From Vibrio rhizosphaerae (GTDB lineage: Bacteria; Pseudomonadota; Gammaproteobacteria; Enterobacterales; Vibrionaceae): DNA of 64,000 nucleotides. Shown piece by piece: positions 39,479 to 46,588 of this stretch. The notes below the pieces were generated by a model that saw nothing but the letters and a program-made list of their open reading frames with translations, was not told the DNA's origin and did no database searches. Made by a program: the position numbers and the translations under genes. The stretch lies in NCBI RefSeq assembly GCF_024347095.1, contig NZ_AP024904.1:806001-870000 (forward strand), in the 5' to 3' direction. Positions within the stretch are counted from its first letter, which is position 1. Each line of letters starts with the position of its first letter.

Positions 39479-39841
39479 TTAATCACATTTTACATTGCAA
39501 TATTCTAAATATTCATTGTTTTTAAGGTGGATATACTTACCATCAAATCCTATTATATCTGGTAAATGTAATTCATTCATCTTATGACCCTTATATAAAA
39601 ACTCGCCACTAGCCAACACCATTTTTTCTCTATTAAATATCACCATCTTATACATAGGATGTTCAGATGATAATATTTTGAAACCATTGCTATCATCTGG
39701 TGCATGAATCCACAGGATACCACTCACAATTTCCTTTTCAAAAGAATTAGTATTATCAACTTTCACAACTGATAAGAAAAGCAATGAAAGACAGCCTATA
39801 AATGCTAATGAATATAATATTATATTCTTTAATAACCTCAT
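39479..39841 (-). CDS. membrane-anchored immunity-like protein, paralogue of 41167-41538
   Basis: 120 residues with one N-terminal membrane helix or uncleaved signal (LLKNIILYSLAFIGCLSLLFL) and a periplasmic beta-rich remainder: GFKILSSEHPMYKM, FLYKGHKMNELHLPDIIGFDG, IHLKNNEYLEY. It shares order and several identities with the protein at 41167-41538 (GFKI.SSE.P.Y, IG..., I.FDG, LKNN). No effector stands next to it; its likely role, immunity against a type VI toxin acting in the periplasm, is inferred from position and layout. It lies 19 bases from the gene at 39861. Confidence 0.7.
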   Translation of the reverse strand: MRLLKNIILYSLAFIGCLSLLFLSVVKVDNTNSFEKEIVSGILWIHAPDDSNGFKILSSEHPMYKMVIFNREKMVLASGEFLYKGHKMNELHLPDIIGFDGKYIHLKNNEYLEYCNVKCD

Positions 39842-39860
39842 CGAATTACCTCAAAAACAC

Positions 39861-40214
39861 CTAACTTACCTTTACATATCGATTCTTTTCATTAACCACG
39901 TAAATAAATAAGGATGAGACAGTTATACAAAAAATAATAAGCAGTGTTCTATATGGATTGCTACCTCCCCAACTATAAATGAAATAAAATGATATGGAAG
40001 AATAAATAAACCATCGGCATGAGTTTTTAATAAAAGGAAACAATAGGAGATATGGAATAACTATATATAAGAAAGAAAATGTAACAAAAGACAATCCAAC
40101 ACCTCTAGACACAGAACTAAAGTAATACATATATACTTGAGAAATCATTTCATGAAACATGAAATAAATAACACAAGCTATCATTGATATAAATATTTTT
40201 TTAATTATTCTCAT
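39861..40214 (-). CDS. polytopic small membrane protein, possible immunity
   Basis: 117 residues, four predicted membrane helices (about 5-25, 40-60, 66-80, 90-110), no recognisable motif. It follows the vgrG relic (40344-40454) on the same strand at the place where an effector/immunity gene is expected. Such small membrane proteins commonly protect against pore-forming toxins, but nothing in the sequence proves this. Confidence 0.6.
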   Translation of the reverse strand: MRIIKKIFISMIACVIYFMFHEMISQVYMYYFSSVSRGVGLSFVTFSFLYIVIPYLLLFPFIKNSCRWFIYSSISFYFIYSWGGSNPYRTLLIIFCITVSSLFIYVVNEKNRYVKVS

Positions 40215-40343
40215 GGAAGTTTTTTCTTTCTGAACATATATACAAAGATTATCTTATCCGAAGATGTCTTCGAAGCAAACAAAACACCAGTCAACTACCC
40301 CTGCTATTTTTTATCATTAGCCTAATTATTTAAAGAAAAACGA

Positions 40344-40454
40344 CACGTCCAGTTACAAAAGATCCGCCTGTTATGGCGCAGCGACAGACTTTCCATTGAT
40401 GGCACCAAGGTGAGTAAAAGGTATGATGGTGAGCCTGAACCCTAACGTTGCCAT
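40344..40454 (-). pseudogene. vgrG 5' remnant with internal deletion
   Basis: This stretch matches two separated parts of the intact vgrG: its right end (40434-40454, with the start codon CAT at 40452) corresponds to 46562-46588, and 40344-40440 corresponds to 46214-46307. About 255 bases between them are missing. The junction lies in GATGGTGA, which occurs at both endpoints in the intact gene, indicating deletion between 8-base repeats. Several point changes show that it is old. Confidence 0.85.
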
Positions 40455-40670
40455 AATAAATTGGGTTGTATTGTACGCTGAATAACCTTCATCCAATTCT
40501 CATCTGGCTGATTGTATACCCGTCTTAATCATCAATAGCGCTTCTCTTTTAGATTCCATCAGAAAAGTGAACTGACTCGAAGAACCTCATACTTTTTCCA
40601 TACTTGCGTCTATTGTACCAGTGTCCGACGTTCATTAATCTAACCCTGTACCGGAAACATTCCGGGACGG

Positions 40671-40893
40671 GATTGGTCCCCCGTTTTAACCAGTCTAGGC
40701 GCATATTGGCGGTTCTCAGTGAACTGTTTTTATGCGACTATCAGTGCCGCCTGCAAATTATGGTGGACTGATTGGGCAGCCTCTGGGCTGGCCGTTTTCC
40801 TAGACACGGTAGGACCAAACCCGACTCAGTCCACCACCCAAAGATTGGTCCCTTTAGATGATGGAAAAATTTAACTCAGTCTAGGAGACAACT
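40671..40893 (+). ncRNA. candidate structured leader RNA with mutually exclusive pairings (left copy)
   Basis: A 10-bp helix GGTGGACTGA (40762-40771) / TCAGTCCACC (40826-40835) contains an inner hairpin CAGCC (40777-40781) / GGCTG (40786-40790). Segment B, CCTAGAC (40799-40805) then GGACCAA (40812-40818), is complementary to segment A upstream (TTGGTCC 40674-40680, GTCTAGG 40693-40699) and equally to segment C downstream (TTGGTCC 40845-40851, GTCTAGG 40879-40885). C ends in the Shine-Dalgarno AGGAG of the following ORF. A:B pairing would leave the site free; B:C pairing would mask it. Confidence 0.72.
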
Positions 40894-41091
40894 ATGTTCG
40901 AAACCATCCACTATGATCCACAACTATCACAAAAAGCCCGTGAATATTTACGCCAACTGGAAGAAATTTTTCTGGCGGAACAGTGGGAAAGACGGCAGGA
41001 AATGTGTGAAGTTTTACTCTATCTCAATAACTTAATCACCACCCACTATTGTCAGTATCATGAAGACGGGGATGAACGTTATAAAACATGA
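40894..41091 (+). CDS. 65-residue protein of the island element (left copy)
   Basis: A small soluble, acidic, helical protein of unknown family: FETIHYDPQLSQKAREYLRQ, a Glu/Arg-rich amphipathic helix (EEIFLAEQWERRQEMCEVLL), then LNNLITTHYCQYHEDGDE. It differs from the right copy at residue 15 (Ala versus Ser) and after residue 61 only. AGGAG eight bases before the ATG is part of the pairing segment C of the leader. A terminator follows 17 bases after the stop, so leader plus ORF form a complete transcription unit running against the vgrG-linked genes. Confidence 0.75.
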   Translation: MFETIHYDPQLSQKAREYLRQLEEIFLAEQWERRQEMCEVLLYLNNLITTHYCQYHEDGDERYKT

Positions 41092-41107
41092 TTGATGTTT
41101 GTGATCA

Positions 41108-41132
41108 GCGAGCCGCTTTTACGGCTCGCATA
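41108..41132 (+). terminator. terminator-like hairpin of the left element copy
   Basis: GCGAGCCG (41108-41115) / CGGCTCGC (41122-41129), 6-base loop, preceded by gtgatca as in the right copy. The T tract is poor. Confidence 0.75.
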
Positions 41133-41166
41133 TATTGTAACTCTTAGATATAGAGAACTAGAAAAT

Positions 41167-41538
41167 TTAGTCATTTGAATTTATCAACGTATTTATGACT
41201 TTTAAATGATCATTATTTTTCAAAAAGAATGCATTCCCATCAAAAGCTATGATACTAGTAACATCTAGCTTCTTAAAATTTTTACCTATATATTTAGATT
41301 TTGTATCAACATACACATCATCTAAATTATAATAAACTCGTATATTATATATTGGTGGTTCTGAACTAATAATTTTAAACCCAGTTCGTCCATCTAAACC
41401 ATTATGCCAAAAAATCTCATCGATAATTTCTGCACGAGGCGTATCTTGTTCTACATCAATCACACTCACTGCATAAATAACAGTCCCTAACACGATGAAT
41501 ATAAAAACAAAAAATATATACTTAAATATCTTAATCAT
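41167..41538 (-). CDS. membrane-anchored immunity-like protein, paralogue of 39479-39841
   Basis: 123 residues: an N-terminal membrane helix (IFFVFIFIVLGTVIYAVSVI) followed by a periplasmic domain with GFKIISSEPPIYNIRVYY, YIGKNFKKLDVTSIIAFDG and FFLKNNDHLKV. The shared pattern with 39479-39841 (GFKI.SSE.P.Y ... IG... ... I.FDG ... LKNN) marks them as paralogues. It ends just beyond the left element's terminator. An immunity role is inferred from the island context. Confidence 0.7.
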   Translation of the reverse strand: MIKIFKYIFFVFIFIVLGTVIYAVSVIDVEQDTPRAEIIDEIFWHNGLDGRTGFKIISSEPPIYNIRVYYNLDDVYVDTKSKYIGKNFKKLDVTSIIAFDGNAFFLKNNDHLKVINTLINSND

Positions 41539-41641
41539 TCAAACACTTCCATGACTTTTATCATAAAAAATATTTTTAATTTGAAGTTCAGTCGATATAA
41601 CAGCAAGAGTTCTTCAAAATGTGTCAATATATTACAGAATA

Positions 41642-42091
41642 TTATTTTCTTAGCAAAATTAACATTACTAATAATAGTAACCCAGTAATCCATAAATTGA
41701 TCAAAAAATTAAGTATTTTGTAAAATTTATAGTCATCACCATAAATTTTTTTGATACTACAATGCCAATTATGAATTTCTGATGCGGGTATTTTCCATGT
41801 AAATCGGAGCATTAAGTACGAAAACCATGTATGACCCGCAGAACTCGCAAAGATCCAAGATATGTTACTATTCATGAGTAACCTTGCTCTTTCCTTAAAT
41901 TTATCTGGTGCACTATTTGATATCCTATCGATAAAATCATACTTTTCCTTTCTTAATTTTACAGATAAATAAGCATTCATAATTAACCAAGAAAACATTC
42001 CAATAAGAAATATTATAAGTGTAAACTTTGCAAGGTAATCAATCAAAAAATAATTCCTCCACTGAATGTCCAATATAATCTGAAGCCTCAT
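41642..42091 (-). CDS. unknown membrane protein, possible immunity
   Basis: 149 residues with membrane helices at about 22-45 (FTLIIFLIGMFSWLIMNAYL) and at the C-terminus (FLINLWITGLLLLVMLILL), plus a hydrophobic aromatic stretch in the middle (ISWIFASSAGHTWFSYLMLRF). Its ATG overlaps the stop of the upstream ORF by four bases (ATGA), exactly as effector-immunity pairs are linked in this island. Family not recognised. Confidence 0.65.
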   Translation of the reverse strand: MRLQIILDIQWRNYFLIDYLAKFTLIIFLIGMFSWLIMNAYLSVKLRKEKYDFIDRISNSAPDKFKERARLLMNSNISWIFASSAGHTWFSYLMLRFTWKIPASEIHNWHCSIKKIYGDDYKFYKILNFLINLWITGLLLLVMLILLRK

Positions 42092-42291
42092 TTTTTACTG
42101 ACATTCAGATAGCTGTTAATTCGCTCAGCTTGTACATTTTTAATATAACCGGGTTTACCAATCTCAGAGAGAACGCCTTTCATTTGTTGTTGGAAACGTC
42201 GAGCCTCTTTCCGCCACTCTTTATAAGCAGGGTGAGAATATAGAGCCTGACCAGATAATCCTATAGATAGCACGTCTCTTTTAGATTCCAT
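42088..42291 (-). CDS. short ORF, possible effector C-terminal remnant
   Basis: 67 residues, basic and helical (SHPAYKEWRKEARRFQQQMK, then IGKPGYIKNVQAERINSYL). Its first codons (MESKR) lie inside the right element copy, while the rest is unique. A corresponding short ORF also starting MESKR is created at the left copy (40558 leftward) but stops after 19 codons. The overlap with a membrane protein gene suggests that this is the tail of a former effector whose front was lost when the element arrived. Expression is doubtful. Confidence 0.45.
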   Translation of the reverse strand: MESKRDVLSIGLSGQALYSHPAYKEWRKEARRFQQQMKGVLSEIGKPGYIKNVQAERINSYLNVSKK

Positions 42292-42401
42292 CAGAAAAGT
42301 GAACTGACTCGAAGAACTTCATACTTTTTCCATACTTGCGTCTATTGTACCAGTGCCCGACCTTCATTAATCTAACCCTGTACCGGAAACACACCGGGAC
42401 G

Positions 42402-42624
42402 GGATTGGTCCCCCGTTGTTAAATACTTGGATAGATAAATACGGTTCTAACCGAGCTGTTTTTATGCGATTATCAGTGCGCCTAAATCACGGTGGGCTGA
42501 ATCGGGCAGCTTCGGCTGGCCGTCATCCAAGTAGCGGTAGGACCAAACCCGGCTCAGTCCACCACCCAAAGATTGGTCCCTTTCCGTGGTGGAATAACAT
42601 CATCTATTTTTACTTGGAGTTTAT
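42402..42624 (+). ncRNA. candidate structured leader RNA with mutually exclusive pairings (right copy)
   Basis: The main helix is GGTGGGCTGA (42491-42500) / TCAGTCCACC (42554-42563), one Watson-Crick pair of the left copy being replaced by G-U. The inner hairpin is shortened to CAGC TTCG GCTG. Segment B reads ATCCAAGTA (42525-42533) then GGACCAA (42540-42546). Its complements are segment A (TTGGTCC 42405-42411, TACTTGGAT 42424-42432) and segment C (TTGGTCC 42582-42588 region, TACTTGGA 42611-42618). C again contains the Shine-Dalgarno (GGAG 42616-42619). All three segments thus differ from the left copy in a coordinated way. Confidence 0.72.
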
Positions 42625-42819
42625 ATGTTCGAAACCATCCACTATGATCCACAACTATCACAAAAATCCCGTGAATATTTACGCCAGCTGGAAGAAATTT
42701 TTCTGGCGGAACAGTGGGAAAGACGACAGGAAATGTGTGAAGTTTTACTCTATCTCAATAACTTAATCACCACCCACTATTGTCAGTATCATGAAGACGG
42801 GGATGAAAGTCTTTTATAA
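42625..42819 (+). CDS. 64-residue protein of the island element (right copy)
   Basis: Identical to the left copy for 60 of the first 61 residues (Ser at 15 instead of Ala); the end is SLL instead of RYKT. Most codon differences are silent or absent, so the protein is either recently duplicated or under selection. GGAG lies six bases before the ATG within the switchable segment. Function unknown. Confidence 0.75.
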   Translation: MFETIHYDPQLSQKSREYLRQLEEIFLAEQWERRQEMCEVLLYLNNLITTHYCQYHEDGDESLL

Positions 42820-42860
42820 AAACTGATCGTATAAAAAACATGATTGGTGTTTGTGATCAG

Positions 42861-42885
42861 CGAGCCGCATTTGCGGCTCGATTTG
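42861..42885 (+). terminator. terminator of the right element copy
   Basis: CGAGCCGC (42861-42868) / GCGGCTCG (42873-42880), 4-base loop, then ATTTG; preceded by gtgatcag as in the left copy. Confidence 0.8.
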
Positions 42886-43036
42886 AACATGATTTATTGG
42901 CTCTTGAGCAATTTGCATTAACAATAAAACATGAGTAATTTCATATTTCATTACCGTTTATCGGATTACATGTAACCACTGGCGTTTACACAGAATCTTT
43001 ACAGTCTCAATAAAATCCAGAAGAACACTTTATCAT

Positions 43037-43420
43037 CTATTTAGCAAAGTTTTCACAGACATCAGTTCTCATAGCTATTGCAACATAATCATTCCCATAC
43101 TTCCTCAAAATTAAAGGAAATTGAGTGTTGTAACTACCTTGCTTTGCTTTATCAACAAAACAAGCATAAAATCCCATTTTATTTTTCTTCAATACAGTAA
43201 TTGAGTATGTCCAACTATCATCATCTATTGTTATATTATTATCATTTACTTTTGCTTTTGATAGTTCAAAATCAGAAAAATGTTTCTCATTACCAACTCT
43301 CATAGGCATTAATGAACTATTGAAAGAAGTGACATCTAAATGATTATAAATATCTTTCATAGGATAAGACCAACAAGAATAACTAACCATAAATAGTAAA
43401 AATGATATGATACATTTCAT
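43037..43420 (-). CDS. periplasmic immunity protein candidate for the lysozyme-like effector
   Basis: 127 residues with a cleavable signal peptide (CIISFLLFMVSYSCWSYP) and a small secreted domain with two cysteines (GFYACFVDKAK and RTDVCENF) that can pair. The ATG overlaps the effector stop as ATGA. Effector neighbours that act on peptidoglycan are normally neutralised in the periplasm, so location and coupling fit an immunity protein. No homologue is recognised by eye. Confidence 0.75.
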   Translation of the reverse strand: MKCIISFLLFMVSYSCWSYPMKDIYNHLDVTSFNSSLMPMRVGNEKHFSDFELSKAKVNDNNITIDDDSWTYSITVLKKNKMGFYACFVDKAKQGSYNTQFPLILRKYGNDYVAIAMRTDVCENFAK

Positions 43421-44622
43421 ATTAACCCCTTAATTTTATTTGCTTCTTTGTGTCGTCTTGTTTTATAACTATCTTTGAAATCCATAAGATTATCATACAT
43501 GGATTTCCAATCTTGAGTTATAGCTTGATTCCAAAAACCTTTTGCTCTTGTTGACAAATTACCATATTGATAAGAAACAGATGCAATAACAGTTTGAGCT
43601 TCTTTTGGTAAACAACCAAATTTTATTTTACTTACTGAATTATTATATGCCTTTACAACTTTATCTGTTTCTGTTTTTTTAACTTTTTCTTCCAAAGAAG
43701 ACAACTCATCATCAGTTATAGATAATGGATGTTTTTTTAAGTAATCTTGAGCTGTTTTCTTTTTCTTTCCTAAATATGGAGTAAACTTCGTAACTAAATT
43801 ATCTGAAAGGCCAAGAGATTTTAGATCTGCTAATGAACGAGCCCCAAGATCAAATCCAGAACCAATAGTAACGCCACTCTTACTATTTTCTGGATCCGGA
43901 ACATAACCATTTTTCTTACTACCTTCAAGTTGTTTGATGAAATCAAAATCAATATTTACTTCACACTTATCTGGATTATGAGTCCACGATTCTTTCAATG
44001 ACTCATCTAATGCCAGTATTGTATTCTGATCCACAATTCCATTAGCTGATTCTAGTTTGTATGATAAATGTACTTTATGACTAGGAACATAAACGTGCTG
44101 AAAGTGCTCCAATGAACCTTTTGTTTTCTTTCCAAAATCACCATCAGCACCGGCAGCACCTAAATCAAACCCAATCTGAATCAAAGCCTTCTGAATTAAT
44201 TTAACTTCCTCATTTTTTTTAATCCCTTTCTTATATCCTTTGCTTCTTTTAACTGCGAGCTTATTCAATACCTTAGAATCTTTAAACAGATCAGACTTTA
44301 GGATCATTGGGATAACTTCAACTGTTGTCCTTTCGTTTTTTTGAAAAACTTTGTCATTATCTACATCAATTGAAGCCATTAGCTTATAAATATCTTTAAC
44401 AGAAACTTTATTCTGTTTAGCTAAATCTTCCACTTTTACTTTAGTAGAGACTTTCTTGTCCTTAATTTTTAAATTTTTCGGGATTTCTTTTCCTAAAAGC
44501 TTTCCATTTTTATCTTGTAACTGAAAGCTTGCCATAACCGATGTATTGTTGTCTAAGTTGATATTTTCTTTAAAAGTATATTCTTTATTCGTCAATATTT
44601 CTTTTAGTGCAATACTACTCAT
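43417..44622 (-). CDS. type VI effector with peptidoglycan-binding and pesticin/lysozyme-like domains
   Basis: 401 residues from the ATG at 44622, which overlaps the vgrG stop by eight bases; the longer frame only retranslates vgrG. Residues 1-120 are a lysine-rich adaptor-like region. About 135-215 contain a PG_binding_1 pattern (VKLIQKALIQIGFDLGAAGADGDFG). The C-terminal domain from about 225 resembles pesticin/T4 lysozyme: E233 in KQLEGS, then T252 and D258 in SGVTIGSGFDLG; the six-residue T-to-D spacing equals that of pesticin. It would cleave the glycan strand of rival cell walls after VgrG-borne delivery. There is no signal peptide, as expected. AT-rich compared with vgrG. Confidence 0.87.
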   Translation of the reverse strand: MSSIALKEILTNKEYTFKENINLDNNTSVMASFQLQDKNGKLLGKEIPKNLKIKDKKVSTKVKVEDLAKQNKVSVKDIYKLMASIDVDNDKVFQKNERTTVEVIPMILKSDLFKDSKVLNKLAVKRSKGYKKGIKKNEEVKLIQKALIQIGFDLGAAGADGDFGKKTKGSLEHFQHVYVPSHKVHLSYKLESANGIVDQNTILALDESLKESWTHNPDKCEVNIDFDFIKQLEGSKKNGYVPDPENSKSGVTIGSGFDLGARSLADLKSLGLSDNLVTKFTPYLGKKKKTAQDYLKKHPLSITDDELSSLEEKVKKTETDKVVKAYNNSVSKIKFGCLPKEAQTVIASVSYQYGNLSTRAKGFWNQAITQDWKSMYDNLMDFKDSYKTRRHKEANKIKGLI

Positions 44623-46588
44623 CGTAAAACCCCTGATTTGTTCTGTGACCTTCAGCCAAAGGCAATTCTGCCATCTCCCCCGCAAACCCACTGCCACTCC
44701 CGGCACTACCACCGGAGTTCAGGTTCACCCCGGCACCGCTGAGGGAGACGCCTGACGGGTCAACTTTGACGAAGCTGCCACCGGCTTTGAGGGTGATTTC
44801 ATTCCCGGCTTCGATGATGACTTGCTCACCGGCTTTGATGTGGATTTCTGTACCCGCTTCATTGACCCACACTTTGCCTGCTTTGACATGCAACTCGCCT
44901 TCAATCATCAGCGTCTGGCTTTTGGCGATTTTGGTGCGCGCTTCACCGCTGACCGTGTGATGGTCATTGACCTTGATATGGCTGTAGCGGTCATTATCGA
45001 TGGTGGTACTTTGGTTATGTTTGATATGCGTGGTTGCATCGTTTTCAACCAGCATGTCGGTATCTTTTTGCGCGTGCAGATAGATTTTCTCACTGCCCGA
45101 CTGGTCTTCAAAACTCAGCTCGTTGTAACCGTCACCTTGGTGAGTCTCGGTGCGGATCACCGTCTTGGTTTTGTGCTCCGGCAGCGTATATGGCGTGACG
45201 TTATTGGCATTGTATGTTCGCCCGGTGATAATCGGTTGATCCGGGTCGCCATTAAGGAAATGCACCACCACTTCATGCCCGATGCGCGGAATAGCCATCA
45301 TGCCGTACTGCGCACCAGCCCAACCTTGTGTGACACGCAACCAGCAAGAGCTTTGCTCATTTGAGCTGCCGTATCTGTCCCAAGGGAACTGTACTTTCAC
45401 CCGGCCATGCTCATCACAGTAGATCTCTTCCCCTTCGGGGCCGACCACCGTCCCCATCGTCGGGAACTTGAGGATCGGTTTACTGCGCGGTGTCATCTGC
45501 CACACTTGATCACCGAGAATGGCAGCAAACTGGTTGGCGTATGTAGTGGCACCGCTGCCTCCGGATTCTTCCAGTGCCTGCGGCTGGCTGCCCTGATGGG
45601 CGACCTGAATCAGCAGATAATTGCGATTCATCTCACTGTCGAAGTGCTCCATCAAATCAAACCGCTGACCGGCCTGAAGCTGTGCGTCGTTACTTTTACC
45701 GCTGAAAGTATGTGCTTGTCGGCGCAGCGCTTCAAGACGGATCTGCGTAAATGCCTGACCCGTGGTGTCGTCTTTAAACCGCCCCGGGTGGTCAAAATGT
45801 TCATAGTCACCGCGCTGGTAACTCATATCCGAAGCGGTGGCCGAGTGCGTAATATTGTAAGACGGCTTTTTAAAACTGTAATCGCTCAGCTGCACATCAC
45901 TGACTTGTGTCTGTTTGTGCTCGGTCAAAGTTGAGACGTAGGGTTGCTCAAACACGCCACCGGACAAGGCATTGTACGGCACTGGCATGGCAAGACGGCC
46001 GAACCCTTCGGGATTGTCGGTGATGACTAAAACATGCTTGTCTTGCAGATGCTCAAAGCGGTACATCAGCCCTTCTTCAGCCGCCAGACGGTGGAAGAAT
46101 TCTAAATCGGTTTCACGGTACTGAACGCAATATTCACGTTTGGCGCACTCACGCCATACCGAAAATGCATAATCATTGATATTCATTTCCTGAAACAGCA
46201 CCGAGAGAATTTCCGGCACGTCCAGTTGCTGGAAGATCCGGCTGTTATGGCGCAGCGACAGTCTTTCCAGTGACGGCACCAAGGTAAGTGAGTAAAAGGT
46301 ATGATGGTGACCGGTATCGCCCCGGCTGAAGTTACGGACAATGCCGTGCACTTTTTGCACGACCTCATGATCGCGCAGCACTTCAAGCAGTGCGGTGCTA
46401 TCGACCATTTGCTCGAAACTCAGGTCGCTGTTGCGACTGGCGATATCGATGGTATAGCGATAGCCATTAACCGGCTCGCCTTGATCATCGACTGAATCTG
46501 AGATGGACTCGATCCCCTGATAGTCACGGACCACCAATGTTTCGTCATTGACACCATCGATGGTGAGCCTGAACCCTAACGTTGCCAT
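44615..46588 (-). CDS. vgrG: type VI secretion spike protein VgrG
   Basis: 657 residues: the gp27-like hub (about 1-380: FRLTIDGVNDETLVVRDYQG, YCVQYRETDLEFFHRLAAEEGLMYRFEH), the gp5 OB-fold (about 395-470: GPEGEEIYCDEHGRVKVQFPWD, WLRVTQGWAGAQYGMMAIPR, GDPDQPIITGRTYN), and the beta-helical needle (about 490-625) with repeated short valine/glycine strands. A Gly/Ser-rich tail of about 30 residues replaces any large fused effector; the toxin is the next gene. Its GC-rich composition contrasts with the AT-rich cargo genes. No other structural type VI genes are in the window, so this is an auxiliary cluster. Confidence 0.95.
   Translation of the reverse strand: MATLGFRLTIDGVNDETLVVRDYQGIESISDSVDDQGEPVNGYRYTIDIASRNSDLSFEQMVDSTALLEVLRDHEVVQKVHGIVRNFSRGDTGHHHTFYSLTLVPSLERLSLRHNSRIFQQLDVPEILSVLFQEMNINDYAFSVWRECAKREYCVQYRETDLEFFHRLAAEEGLMYRFEHLQDKHVLVITDNPEGFGRLAMPVPYNALSGGVFEQPYVSTLTEHKQTQVSDVQLSDYSFKKPSYNITHSATASDMSYQRGDYEHFDHPGRFKDDTTGQAFTQIRLEALRRQAHTFSGKSNDAQLQAGQRFDLMEHFDSEMNRNYLLIQVAHQGSQPQALEESGGSGATTYANQFAAILGDQVWQMTPRSKPILKFPTMGTVVGPEGEEIYCDEHGRVKVQFPWDRYGSSNEQSSCWLRVTQGWAGAQYGMMAIPRIGHEVVVHFLNGDPDQPIITGRTYNANNVTPYTLPEHKTKTVIRTETHQGDGYNELSFEDQSGSEKIYLHAQKDTDMLVENDATTHIKHNQSTTIDNDRYSHIKVNDHHTVSGEARTKIAKSQTLMIEGELHVKAGKVWVNEAGTEIHIKAGEQVIIEAGNEITLKAGGSFVKVDPSGVSLSGAGVNLNSGGSAGSGSGFAGEMAELPLAEGHRTNQGFYDE

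Larger units (their letters stand above)
40545..41132 (+). repeat. island element, left copy
   Basis: About 590 bases, matching 42275-42885 throughout. It starts with ctcttttagattccatcaga, contains the structured leader RNA, the 65-residue ORF and ends in the GCGAGCCG hairpin. Coding and distal parts are nearly identical between copies; only the leader shows blocks of substitution. No transposase, inverted terminal repeats or clear target duplication accompany it. Confidence 0.88.
42275..42885 (+). repeat. island element, right copy
   Basis: About 610 bases, matching 40545-41132. The first 130 bases and the ORF are nearly identical; 42414-42470 and 42590-42615 are replaced by different sequence, and the short segments in them remain matched to the internal segment B of this copy. 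Confidence 0.88.

Noticed and set aside
40671-40893. Leader RNA as a c-di-GMP, T-box or group I/II intron RNA
   Set aside because: The conserved blocks do not match GEMM or T-box consensus, the length is too small for a group II intron and the duplicated A/C segments do not fit intron exon-guide logic.
40545-41132. Element as an IS110-type bridge-RNA transposon or retron
   Set aside because: No DEDD recombinase or reverse transcriptase gene is present, and the segments are direct rather than inverted repeats; the analogy is kept only as an idea in the finding.
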